Source of the DNA: Amycolatopsis sp. WQ 127309
GTDB taxonomy: Bacteria > Actinomycetota > Actinomycetes > Mycobacteriales > Pseudonocardiaceae
Reading direction: 5' to 3'
Assembly: GCF_023023025.1 (NCBI RefSeq)
Contig: NZ_CP095481.1
Span: forward strand, 4,968,501 to 5,032,500
DNA: 64,000 nucleotides
The position numbers were made by a program, and so were the translations under genes. Below, one piece after another: positions 31,856 through 39,662 of the stretch. Position 1 is the stretch's first letter, and each line of letters opens with the position of its first letter. The notes below the pieces were generated by a model. That model ran no database searches. It was not told where the DNA came from and saw only the letters and a program-made list of their open reading frames with translations.

Positions 31856-32446
31856 TTACGGCTGGGGGAGGACGGCTAGGGCCGTGTCCGCGATCGCGCG
31901 GAGTTCGGCGGGGCTCGAACCGCCTTTGCCGAGGGCTTCGATGCCGCGGGTGACGGCCAGCAGCAGGCTCGCGAGGTGGGCCGGGTCCTGGTCGCCGGCG
32001 ATGTCGCCCGCGCGCTGGGCGGCCGCGACGGCCGCCGTCAGCTGCTCCCGCAGCTCGTGGAAGACGCGCTGGGCGCGGGCCGCGACGGCTTCGTCGTGCT
32101 CTGCGCACTCCGCGGTGCCCTTCGCGAGCATGCAGCCGCGCCGGTCCCGGTCGGCCGCTGTGGACTCGGCAATCCCTGCGACGTAGTCGCGGATCCGCTG
32201 GCGGGCGCCGCTGTCGGGACCTTCGAGCGCGCGGCGCGTCGCCTCGGCGGACTCGGTGCAGTAGTCGTCGAAGACGCGCAGGAACAGCGCGTGCTTGTCG
32301 CCGAAGGCGCCGTAGAGGCTGCCTTTGCCGAGGCCGGTCGCGGCGGCGATGTCGTCGATCTTCGTGCCCGCGTAACCGGTCGCCCAGAACTGGTCCCTGG
32401 CGGCGCGCAGCACCGCGTCCTGGTCGAAGCTCCGGGGTCGTGCCAT
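31856..32446 (-). CDS. TetR-family transcriptional regulator (QacR/AcrR-like)
   Basis: A 196-residue protein: RSFDQDAVLRAARDQFWATG, then YAGTKIDDIAAATGLGKGSL YGAF HTH (residues 4-48), and a C-terminal TetR_C domain (GCMLAKGTAECAEHDEAVAA). It is divergent from an SDR gene with an 18-bp palindrome between them, the classical layout for a TetR protein that controls its neighbour and itself. Start ATG 32446. An earlier in-frame start would run through the operator. Confidence 0.9.
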   Translation of the reverse strand: MARPRSFDQDAVLRAARDQFWATGYAGTKIDDIAAATGLGKGSLYGAFGDKHALFLRVFDDYCTESAEATRRALEGPDSGARQRIRDYVAGIAESTAADRDRRGCMLAKGTAECAEHDEAVAARAQRVFHELREQLTAAVAAAQRAGDIAGDQDPAHLASLLLAVTRGIEALGKGGSSPAELRAIADTALAVLPQP

Positions 32447-32462
32447 GGCCTCAGCGTACCCA

Positions 32463-32515
32463 TTCTTGACTGTCTCGTCCATAACGGCGTAGGTTCTGGA
32501 CGAGACAGTCAAGAA
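32463..32515. promoter_or_regulatory. TetR operator-promoter with an 18-bp perfect inverted repeat
   Basis: TTCTTGACTGTCTCGTCC (32463-32480) is repeated exactly in reverse complement at 32498-32515, 17 bases apart. TTGACT (32466-32471) and TAGGTT (32490-32495), spacing 18, form a good plus-strand promoter for the SDR. Each arm could bind a TetR dimer or half of one. Repression by covering the -35 box is inferred. Confidence 0.8.
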
Positions 32516-32533
32516 CTCGACCAGGGGAGCATC

Positions 32534-33283
32534 GTGACCAGCACACTGAAGGACAAGACGGCCGTCGTGACCGGCGCCGGGACCGGCATCGGGCTCGCCA
32601 TCGCGAAGCGGTTCGCGGCCGAAGGCGCGCACGTGTTCATCACCGGGCGGCGCAAGGAGGTCCTCGACGACGCCGTCGCCGAGATCGGCGGCAGCGTGCA
32701 GGCGATCCGCGCCGACTCCTCGAACCTCGCCGACCTCGACGCGCTCTACCGGGCCGTCGAAGAGCGCGGGAAGGGCCTCGACGTCGTCGTCGCCAACTCC
32801 GGCGGCGGCACCGTCGCCCCGCTCGGCGAGATCACCGAGGAGCAGGTCGACGGCACGTTCGCCACGAACGTCAAGGGCGTCGTCTTCACCGTGCAGAAGG
32901 CCTTGCCGCTGCTCAACGAGAACGCGTCGATCATCATCACGGGCTCGACGACGTCGACGCGCGTGGCGCCGGGCATGAGCATCTACGCCGCGACGAAGGC
33001 CGCCGTCCGCAACTTCGCGCGGACCTGGGCGCTCGACCTGAAGGGCAAGGGCGTCCGCGTGAACGTCCTCAGCCCGGGACCGACGCGCACCCCGGGCCTG
33101 CTCGGCCTGGCCGAGCCCGCCGCCCAGCAGGCGATGCTCGACATGTTCGAGGCCGACGTCCCGCTCGGCCGGATCGGCGACCCGTCCGAGATCGCCGGCG
33201 CGGCACTGTTCCTGGCCTCACCCGACGCCAGCTTCGTCAACGGCGTCGAATTCTTCGTCGACGGCGGCCAGGCGCAGGTCTGA
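32534..33283 (+). CDS. Short-chain dehydrogenase/reductase
   Basis: A 249-residue classical SDR. Cofactor motif TGAGTGIGLAIAKRF, then ANSGGG (NNAG position), catalytic Ser in IIITGSTTS, and YAATKAA (Y-x3-K). The sequence after K and LSPGPTRTPGL matches the common NADP-linked 3-oxoacyl-type SDRs. Arg in GRRKEV after strand two favours NADPH. GTG 32534 lies 6-7 bases after GGGGAG. It is controlled with the divergent TetR gene. Substrate unknown; such pairs often respond to and detoxify electrophiles or quinones. Confidence 0.9.
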   Translation: MTSTLKDKTAVVTGAGTGIGLAIAKRFAAEGAHVFITGRRKEVLDDAVAEIGGSVQAIRADSSNLADLDALYRAVEERGKGLDVVVANSGGGTVAPLGEITEEQVDGTFATNVKGVVFTVQKALPLLNENASIIITGSTTSTRVAPGMSIYAATKAAVRNFARTWALDLKGKGVRVNVLSPGPTRTPGLLGLAEPAAQQAMLDMFEADVPLGRIGDPSEIAGAALFLASPDASFVNGVEFFVDGGQAQV

Positions 33284-33289
33284 CCGGGC

Positions 33290-34507
33290 TCAGCGCAGCG
33301 TCGCGTGTGACGGCTTGAGGTCGGCGAGGGTGCGGACGCCCAGCAGCTGCATCGTGCGGACCATCTCCGTGCGGAGGATGTCCACGCAGCGCTGGACGCC
33401 GCGCTCGCCGCCGGCCATCAGGCCGTAGAGGAACGCGCGGCCGACCAGGACGGCGTCGGCCCCGCGGGCGATGGCCGCGACGATGTCGCCGCCGGACAGG
33501 ATGCCGGTGTCGATCCAGACCTCGGCGCCGCCCTGGATCTCGTCGAGCACCGCCGGGAGCAGCTCCAGGGGCGTCGGCGCGCGGTCCAGCTGGCGGCCGC
33601 CGTGGTTCGAGATCAGCACCGCGTCGGCGCCGTGCTTGACGACGTCGCGCGCGTCGTCGACGTTCTGCACGCCCTTGACCACGAGCTTCCCGGGCCAGGT
33701 GCGGCGCACCCAGTCGAGGTCGTCGTAGTTCAGCGTCGGGTCGAACAGCTTGTTCAGCAGCTCGGCGACGGTGCCGTCGAAGTGGCTGAGCGAGGCGAAG
33801 TTCAGCGGCTCGGTGGTGAGCAGGTTGAACCACCACGCGGGGTGCGTCGCGCCGTCGAGGAACGTCTTGAGCGTGAGCGCCGGCGGGATGGTCAGGCCGT
33901 TGCGGACGTCGCGCAGCCGGGCGCCGCCGACCGGGGTGTCGACGGTCAGCATGAGCGTGTCGAAGCCGTGTTCCCACGCGCGATTCATCAGATCTTCGCC
34001 GGCGCCGTGGTCGCGCCAGACGTAGAGCTGGAACCACTTGCGGGCCCCGGGCGCGGCGGCGGCGAGGTCCTCGATCGACGTCGTCGCCATGGTCGAGAGC
34101 CCCATCGGGATGCCGTTGCGCTCGGCGACGCGGGCCACCGCGCTCTCGCCCTCGTGCTGCATCATCCGGGTGAAACCGGTGGGGGCGAAGGCGAAGGGCA
34201 GGGCCGAGGTCTTGCCGAGGATCTCGCGCGTGGTGTCCACATCGGACACCCCGCGCAGGACGTTCGGGTGGAACTCGACCCGCCGGTAGGCCTGGCGGGC
34301 GCGCAGCAGGCTGTCTTCGAGCTCGGCCGCGCCGTCGGTGTAGTCGAAGGCCGCCCGCGGGGTCCGCTTGCGCGCGGCCGTGCGCAGGTCGGCGATGGTG
34401 TGCGCGTTGCCGAGCCGCCGGTCGGTCGGGTTGAGCACGATCGGCTTGGGCCGCAGGAGCTGCTTCAGCTCGTCCGGCTTCGGCAGTCGGCGCTTCGTCA
34501 CCTTCAT
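33290..34507 (-). CDS. lldD: FMN-dependent alpha-hydroxy-acid oxidoreductase (L-lactate dehydrogenase LldD2-like)
   Basis: A 405-residue TIM-barrel flavoenzyme. FMN/active site: FAFAPTGFTRMMQHEGE, KWFQLYVWRDHG, TLMLTVDTPVGGARLRDVRN, VVKGVQNVDDA, ISNHGGRQLDRAPTP (catalytic His and Arg) and IDTGILSGGDIVAAIARGAD. The R-D-x-R-N segment fits mycobacterial LldD2 (Rv1872c), which oxidises L-lactate to pyruvate. Start ATG 34507; a TTG three bases earlier is less likely. It follows aceE on the same strand with a hairpin between, so lactate feeds pyruvate dehydrogenase. Confidence 0.9.
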   Translation of the reverse strand: MKVTKRRLPKPDELKQLLRPKPIVLNPTDRRLGNAHTIADLRTAARKRTPRAAFDYTDGAAELEDSLLRARQAYRRVEFHPNVLRGVSDVDTTREILGKTSALPFAFAPTGFTRMMQHEGESAVARVAERNGIPMGLSTMATTSIEDLAAAAPGARKWFQLYVWRDHGAGEDLMNRAWEHGFDTLMLTVDTPVGGARLRDVRNGLTIPPALTLKTFLDGATHPAWWFNLLTTEPLNFASLSHFDGTVAELLNKLFDPTLNYDDLDWVRRTWPGKLVVKGVQNVDDARDVVKHGADAVLISNHGGRQLDRAPTPLELLPAVLDEIQGGAEVWIDTGILSGGDIVAAIARGADAVLVGRAFLYGLMAGGERGVQRCVDILRTEMVRTMQLLGVRTLADLKPSHATLR

Positions 34508-34523
34508 CAACTCCCTAGCAAGC

Positions 34524-34558
34524 GGGACCCGGCAGACATCGGATGTCTGCCGGGTCCC
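34524..34558. terminator. 15-bp perfect hairpin between aceE and lldD
   Basis: GGGACCCGGCAGACA (34524-34538), loop TCGGA, TGTCTGCCGGGTCCC (34544-34558). It lies 15 bases after the aceE stop and 17 bases before the lldD start on the same strand. T-rich flank (TTTCT) is on the plus-strand side only. It is either the aceE terminator or an attenuator/processing site. Confidence 0.7.
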
Positions 34559-34572
34559 TTTCTAGCACCAGG

Positions 34573-37431
34573 TCACGCGCTGCCGGAATCGGACGTCTGC
34601 GGCCCGGCGGCCGAGATGTCGTCGATCCGGTACTTCGTGGCCGCCTCGAGGACCTTCGCCTGGTCGACCTCGCCGCGCTTGGCCAGCGCCGAGAGGGCGC
34701 CGATCGTGATCGACTCGGCGTCGACCAGGAACTTCCGCCGCGCGGCGGGCCGGGTGTCGGAGAAGCCGAAGCCGTCCGTGCCCAGCGTGAGCATGTCGGT
34801 CGGGACCCACGGGCGGATCAGGTCCGGCACCGAGCGCATCCAGTCCGACACCGCCACGACCGGCCCGTTCGTGCCCGAAAGCGCTTCGGTCACGTACGGC
34901 ACGCGCGGCTCGCTGCCCGGGTAGAGCAAGTTGTCGTGGTCGATCTCGACGGCCTCGCGCCGCAGCTCGGTCCACGACGTCGCCGACCACACGGCCGCCC
35001 GCACGCCCCACTCCTCGGCGAGGAGCTTCTGCGCCTTCAGCGCGTCCGGCATCGTGACGCCCGAGACCAGGATCTGCACCTCGGCGCCGTCGCCCTCGGG
35101 GGCGTCGGCGTACTTGTACAGGCCCTTCAGCAGGCCGTCGACGTCGAGGTTCGCCGGCTCGGCGGGCTGCTGGTACGGCTCGTTGTAGATCGTCATGTAG
35201 TAGAAGACGTTCTCGCCGTTGCCGTCCGGGCCGGTCTCGCCGTACATCCGGCGGAGGCCGTCCTTCACGATGTGCGCGATCTCGAACGACCACGACGGGT
35301 CGTACGCCACGGCCGCCGGGTTGGTCGAGGCCAGCAGCAGCGAGTGCCCGTCGGCGTGCTGCAGGCCCTCACCGGTCAGCGTGGTGCGCCCGGCGGTGGC
35401 GCCGATGACGAACCCGCGGGCCATCTGGTCGGCGGCGGCGTAGAGGCCGTCACCGGTGCGCTGGAACCCGAACATCGAGTAGAAGATGTAGATCGGGATC
35501 ATCGGCTCGCCGTGCGTCGCGTACGACGTGCCGACGGCGGTGAACGACGCGGTCGAGCCCGCCTCGTTGATGCCCTCGTGCAGCAGCTGGCCCTTTTCGG
35601 ACTCCTTGTAGGCCAGCATCAGGCTCGCGTCGACCGACGTGTACGTCTGGCCGTGCGGGTTGTAGATCTTGGCCGTCGGGAACATCGAGTCGAGGCCGAA
35701 GGTGCGGGCCTCGTCCGGGATGATCGGGACGACGCGCTTGCCGATCTCGGAGTCCTTCGCCAGCTCGCGGACCAGCCGGACGAACGCCATCGTCGTGGCG
35801 ACCTCCTGCTTTCCCGAGCCCTTCCGGACGCCTTCGTAGACCTTGTCGCCGGGCAGCACGAGCGCCTTCGCCGACTTCGGGCGGCGTTCCGGCAGGAAGC
35901 CGCCGAGCGCCTTGCGGCGGCCGATCAGGTACTCGATCTCCGCCGAGTCCTTGCCCGGGTGGTAGTACGGCGGCAGCTTCGGGTCGCGCTCGAGCTCCTC
36001 GTCGCTGATCGGGATCCGCTGTGAGTCGCGGAACAGCTTGAGGTCGTCGAGGGTGAGCTTCTTCATCTGGTGCGTGGCGTTGCGGCCCTCGAACGCCGGG
36101 CCCAGGCCGTAGCCCTTGATGGTGTGGGCCAGGATCACCGTCGGCTGGCCGTGGTGCTCCAGCGCCGACTTGTAGGCCGCGTACACCTTGCGGTAGTCGT
36201 GGCCGCCGCGCTTGAGGTTCCAGATGTCGGCGTCGGAGAGGTCCTTGACCAGGTCCTTCGTCCGCGGGTCGCGGCCGAAGAAGTGCTCCCGGACGAAGGC
36301 GCCGTCGTTGGCCTTGTACGTCTGGTAGTCGCCGTCCGGTGTCACGTTCATCAGGTTGACCAGGGCGCCGTCGCGGTCGGCGTGCAGCAGCGAGTCCCAC
36401 TCGCGGCCCCAGATGACCTTGATGACGTTCCAGCCGGCGCCGCGGAAGTACGACTCCAGCTCCTGGATGATCTTGCCGTTGCCGCGCACCGGGCCGTCGA
36501 GCCGCTGCAGGTTGCAGTTGATCACGAAGGTCAGGTTGTCGAGGCCCTCGCCGGCCGCGATGTGGATCAGGCCGCGCGACTCCGCCTCGTCCATCTCGCC
36601 GTCGCCGAGGAACGCCCAGACGTGCTGGTCGTTGGTGTCCTTGATGCCGCGGTCGCGCAGGTAGCGGTTGAACCGCGCCTGGTAGATCGCGTTCATCGGG
36701 CCGAGGCCCATCGACACCGTGGGGTTCTCCCAGAACTCCGGCATCAGCCGCGGGTGCGGGTACGACGGCAGGCCGCCGCCCTCGCCGGCGTGCGAGTACT
36801 CCTGGCGGAAGCCGTCGAGCTGCTGCTCGGACAGCCGGCCCTCGAGGAACGCGCGGGCGTAGATGCCGGGGGAGGCGTGCCCCTGGATGTAGATCTGGTC
36901 GCCGCCGCCGGAGTGGTCCTTGCCGCGGAAGAAGTGGTTGAACCCGACTTCGTAGAGCGCGGCGGACGAGGCGTAGGTCGAGATGTGGCCGCCGACGCCG
37001 ACGCCGGGGCGCTGCGCCCGGTGCACCATGATCGCGGCGTTCCACCGGATGTAGGCCCGGTAGCGGCGCTCGATCTCCTCGTCACCGGGGAACCACGGCT
37101 CGTTCTCGGTGGGGATGGTGTTGACGTAGTCCGTCGAGGTCAGCGCGGGCACACCGACGTTGCGTTCACGAGCGCGCTCCAGGATGCGCAGCATCAGGTA
37201 CCGGGCCCGCTGCTGGCCTCCCCTGGCCAGCGCCTCGTCGAAGGAGTCCAGCCACTCGGCGGTCTCCTCCGGGTCGATGTCGGGCAGGTGCGCAGCCAAT
37301 CCGTCACGGATTACGCGTACGCGTGCCGGGGTCTCCTTGCCGGAGGCGCCGTCGTTCTGCGGGGCCAAGGGGTCTCCTTGCGAAAAGTTGTAGCCGGTGG
37401 TGCTCGTACTCGGGGGTGTACGACTCTCCAT
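34573..37431 (-). CDS. aceE: Pyruvate dehydrogenase E1 component (homodimeric AceE)
   Basis: A 952-residue TPP enzyme. TPP motif [20 protein letters not shown]... to NCNLQ (near residues 275-310), [20 protein letters not shown] and the phosphate-contact HTIKGYG are visible. The transketolase-like central domain has [11 protein letters not shown] and the C-terminal domain ends in the usual [10 protein letters not shown]. It decarboxylates pyruvate for acetyl-CoA with SucB/DlaT and Lpd partners encoded elsewhere. In mycobacteria aceE (Rv2241) adjoins mabR (Rv2242); here they are about 9 kb apart. Start ATG 37431 with GGAGGG 8-9 bases upstream. Confidence 0.96.
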   Translation of the reverse strand: MESRTPPSTSTTGYNFSQGDPLAPQNDGASGKETPARVRVIRDGLAAHLPDIDPEETAEWLDSFDEALARGGQQRARYLMLRILERARERNVGVPALTSTDYVNTIPTENEPWFPGDEEIERRYRAYIRWNAAIMVHRAQRPGVGVGGHISTYASSAALYEVGFNHFFRGKDHSGGGDQIYIQGHASPGIYARAFLEGRLSEQQLDGFRQEYSHAGEGGGLPSYPHPRLMPEFWENPTVSMGLGPMNAIYQARFNRYLRDRGIKDTNDQHVWAFLGDGEMDEAESRGLIHIAAGEGLDNLTFVINCNLQRLDGPVRGNGKIIQELESYFRGAGWNVIKVIWGREWDSLLHADRDGALVNLMNVTPDGDYQTYKANDGAFVREHFFGRDPRTKDLVKDLSDADIWNLKRGGHDYRKVYAAYKSALEHHGQPTVILAHTIKGYGLGPAFEGRNATHQMKKLTLDDLKLFRDSQRIPISDEELERDPKLPPYYHPGKDSAEIEYLIGRRKALGGFLPERRPKSAKALVLPGDKVYEGVRKGSGKQEVATTMAFVRLVRELAKDSEIGKRVVPIIPDEARTFGLDSMFPTAKIYNPHGQTYTSVDASLMLAYKESEKGQLLHEGINEAGSTASFTAVGTSYATHGEPMIPIYIFYSMFGFQRTGDGLYAAADQMARGFVIGATAGRTTLTGEGLQHADGHSLLLASTNPAAVAYDPSWSFEIAHIVKDGLRRMYGETGPDGNGENVFYYMTIYNEPYQQPAEPANLDVDGLLKGLYKYADAPEGDGAEVQILVSGVTMPDALKAQKLLAEEWGVRAAVWSATSWTELRREAVEIDHDNLLYPGSEPRVPYVTEALSGTNGPVVAVSDWMRSVPDLIRPWVPTDMLTLGTDGFGFSDTRPAARRKFLVDAESITIGALSALAKRGEVDQAKVLEAATKYRIDDISAAGPQTSDSGSA

Positions 37432-37786
37432 CGTCGTCTTCCCTCCCGGCTTCCGCACTGCTACTAGGCGGTAACATCAGCCGACCCGATCGAGTCGCTC
37501 CCCGCGCGCGGTGTATCCGCGCGCGCGTTTTCTTCCTCATCACCCTAGGGGACGGGCTCCGGCGGGGTGGCAGACCGGTCCCCGAGGTACCCGATACGCC
37601 GTCGCGGCGGGGGCCCCGCGGCCCGTATCCTGCGACACGAGTTGTCACGGATCCGGTGTGGACGGTTGCGCGCAGAGCCACACCAGTGTTCGCTATCGGC
37701 AACCGGGTAGCCGAGTGTGGCGCAGCCGTACCCTCCACGAGGGTGCTCGAGCGCCACGCTCCGTCGTAGTTGGAGGAGTGAAAGCA
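37432..37786. other. 355-base divergent leader between aceE and the DUF3052 gene
   Basis: No gene is seen. It holds a GC-rich hairpin followed by T4 on the plus strand (37503-37534) that would stop transcripts entering from the aceE side, and the promoters of both genes. Long leaders in front of aceE are common and may be regulatory. Confidence 0.55.
37503..37534 (+). terminator. Hairpin with T-tract in the aceE upstream region
   Basis: CGCGCGCGG (37503-37511), loop TGTAT, CCGCGCGCG (37517-37525), then CG TTTTCTT. It reads as a rho-independent terminator in the plus direction, though no gene on the plus strand precedes it. It may end an antisense or small RNA. Confidence 0.6.
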
Positions 37787-38218
37787 GTGGTCGCCGCGGG
37801 AGACGCTGATCAGACCGGCGTCGCCGAGAGGCTCGGCATCAAGCCCGAGATGGTGGTCCAGGAGATCGGCTGGGACGAGGACGTCGACGACGACGTCCGC
37901 GCGGCGATCGAGGAGCAGATCGGCGGGGACATCCTCGACGAGGAAGCCGACGAGGTCATCGACGTGGTGCTGCTGTGGTGGCGCCAGGACGACGGCGACC
38001 TCGGCGACGCGCTCATCGACGCCAGGGGCCCCCTGGAAGAGACCGGCGTGATCTGGGTGCTGACCCCGAAGACGGGACAGCCCGGGCACGTCGAGCCGAG
38101 TGAGATCGCGGAAGCGGTGCCCGTCGTCGGGCTGGCCCAGACCGCCAACATCAGTGTCGGCGCGAACTGGATCGGCACGAGGCTGGTGTCCCCGAAGTCG
38201 AAGTCGAAACAGCGCTGA
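37787..38218 (+). CDS. DUF3052 family protein
   Basis: A 143-residue acidic protein: MVAAGDADQTGVAERLGIKP, then EMVVQEIGWDEDVDDDVRAA, VIDVVLLWWRQDDGDLGDAL and LAQTANISVGANWIGTRLVSP. These match DUF3052, for example Rv2239c, that lies beside ahpE in mycobacteria as here. Function unknown; fold resembles small regulatory domains. GTG 37787 is chosen because GGAGGA lies 10 bases upstream; GTG 37778 would touch it. Confidence 0.88.
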   Translation: MVAAGDADQTGVAERLGIKPEMVVQEIGWDEDVDDDVRAAIEEQIGGDILDEEADEVIDVVLLWWRQDDGDLGDALIDARGPLEETGVIWVLTPKTGQPGHVEPSEIAEAVPVVGLAQTANISVGANWIGTRLVSPKSKSKQR

Positions 38219-38290
38219 ACCGGCCCCGCCCGGCTGACACGATAGGGTTGTCGTCGCAGGCACGTGTCCGTACGGGAGAGGAAACGCGGT

Positions 38291-38752
38291 ATGACCGTCG
38301 AGGTCGGTTCTGAGGCCCCTGACTTCACGCTCAACGACTACAACAAGCAGCCGGTGCAGCTGTCGTCCTTCCGGGGCGACAAGCCGGTGCTGGTGGTCTT
38401 CTACCCGTTCGCGTTCAGCGGCATCTGCACGGGCGAGCTGTGCCAGCTCCGCGACGAGTTCGCCGACTACGACAACAAGGGCGTCCAGGTTCTGGGCGTC
38501 TCGGTCGACACGCCGTTCTCGCTCAAGGCGTGGGCCGAGAAGGAGGGCTACCAGTTCCCGCTGCTGTCCGACTTCTGGCCGCACGGTGACGTGGCGCGCG
38601 CGTACGGCGTCTTCAACGAGCAGGCGGGTCTCGCGGTCCGCGGCACCTTCCTGGTCGACAAGGAGGGCGTGGTCCGCTTCGCCGAGGTGAACGCCCCGGG
38701 CGAGGCACGCGACCAGCAGGGCTGGAAGAAGGCCGTCGCCGAACTGGCGTGA
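38291..38752 (+). CDS. ahpE: Peroxiredoxin AhpE
   Basis: A 153-residue 1-Cys-type peroxiredoxin. Peroxidatic Cys is C46 in YPFAFSGICTGELC, with C51 five residues later; Thr in position and Arg in VRGTFLVDKEG complete the active site. In M. tuberculosis AhpE (Rv2238c) reduces peroxides and peroxynitrite using mycoredoxin or mycothiol. The gene follows DUF3052 by 72 bases, the mycobacterial order. ATG 38291 has GGAG upstream. A hairpin terminator follows the stop. Confidence 0.94.
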   Translation: MTVEVGSEAPDFTLNDYNKQPVQLSSFRGDKPVLVVFYPFAFSGICTGELCQLRDEFADYDNKGVQVLGVSVDTPFSLKAWAEKEGYQFPLLSDFWPHGDVARAYGVFNEQAGLAVRGTFLVDKEGVVRFAEVNAPGEARDQQGWKKAVAELA

Positions 38753-38758
38753 GGCTCC

Positions 38759-38795
38759 ACGGCGGCGGTCCCCCTTGCGGGTGGACCGCCGCCGT
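38759..38795 (+). terminator. Hairpin after ahpE
   Basis: ACGGCGGCGGTCC (38759-38771) pairs with GGACCGCCGCCGT (38783-38795), 11-base loop. No T-tract, since the tRNA starts 3 bases later. Confidence 0.65.
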
Positions 38796-38797
38796 CC

Positions 38798-38869
38798 GGG
38801 CGCATAGCTCAGCGGAAGAGCACTCGGTTTACACCCGAGCGGTCGCAGGTTCGAACCCTGCTGCGCCCA
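38798..38869 (+). tRNA. tRNA-Val (anticodon TAC)
   Basis: All arms fold: acceptor GGGCGCA/TGCGCCC, D-arm GCTC/GAGC, anticodon arm CTCGG-TTTACAC-CCGAG with anticodon TAC, short variable loop, and T-arm GCAGG-TTCGAAC-CCTGC. Discriminator A. CC but not CCA follows, so the terminal A is added post-transcriptionally. It reads GTA and wobble GTG codons. Confidence 0.97.
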
Positions 38870-38900
38870 CCTGAATCCTCGAAGGGACCCGGCTGAACGC

Positions 38901-39662
38901 GTGCACGGTGCGGCGGTGTGGGTCTTCCTGGTGGCCGGCTCGATCGAGGCGATCGCGGGCGTGGCCTGGTCGTCGTTCCGGTGGTGGTTCGCGCGTGGGC
39001 TGCGCCGGTACCGCGTGACGGCGGTGCGTCCGCTGCCGTCGGTCCTGCGGGTTTCCTTCGCGGCCGGCACCGTCGTCGACGAGCTGAGCGGCGGGGAGCG
39101 CGAACTGCTGCGCACCACCGTGCCCGTGCTGGTGGACGACGTCGTTCGGTGCGGACCGGCCGGAAGCGGCCGGGTGCGGTTGCTGCCCACGCCCCGGACC
39201 GCGCTGCCCGTCGCCTTCGTCGTGCGCGGGGTGCTGCTGGTGGCGTTCGGCCTGGCCGCCGGGCAGCTGGGCCTGGCCGGCGACGTCACCGCGTCCTACC
39301 TGCTCGTGGCCTGGGTGTTCACCCTGTTCGGGGCGTTGTCCGCGGGGATCGCGGCGGGCCGCCTGCGCTTCGGACGGCGAGCCCGCGAGATCGAAGGTGA
39401 CGTCGTCGACGAGCGGCGGTGGCTGAACCGCGCACCGAGCGAGCCCAAGGTCCAATACACCGTCTACGGACGGACGCGCTCGGCGTGGGCCGGGCGGTAC
39501 ACCTTCGTGTCGCCGCGCGTCGGGAAGACCGTCGCCGTGCTGCTCGACCCGCGCGCCGAGGCGTCCGTCCGCCGGGTGGGCGGCAGCTTCGGGATCTACC
39601 AGTTCTTCGGCGCCCTAGCGGGCCTGCTGGGCGTCCTGCAGTTCCTCGGCGCGCTCGGCTGA
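38901..39662 (+). CDS. Membrane protein, DUF3592-like
   Basis: A 253-residue protein with an N-terminal TM (AVWVFLVAGSIEAIAGVAWS), two central helices (ALPVAFVVRGVLLVAFGLAA; YLLVAWVFTLFGALSAGIAA) and a C-terminal one (FFGALAGLLGVLQFLGAL). Between are two soluble parts with the DUF3592-like pattern (YRVTAVRPLPSVLRVSFAAG; KTVAVLLDPRAEASVR). Function unknown. GTG 38901 starts just after the tRNA. Its end overlaps the convergent MFS gene by 48 bases, an unusually long tail overlap. Confidence 0.75.
   Translation: MHGAAVWVFLVAGSIEAIAGVAWSSFRWWFARGLRRYRVTAVRPLPSVLRVSFAAGTVVDELSGGERELLRTTVPVLVDDVVRCGPAGSGRVRLLPTPRTALPVAFVVRGVLLVAFGLAAGQLGLAGDVTASYLLVAWVFTLFGALSAGIAAGRLRFGRRAREIEGDVVDERRWLNRAPSEPKVQYTVYGRTRSAWAGRYTFVSPRVGKTVAVLLDPRAEASVRRVGGSFGIYQFFGALAGLLGVLQFLGALG

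Noticed and set aside
25367..34572. A mobile genomic island
   Set aside because: No integrase, transposase, tRNA junction or base-composition shift is visible; the genes look native.
37810..38334. Minus-strand open frame over DUF3052
   Set aside because: Ser/Thr/Pro-rich mirror of a conserved gene.
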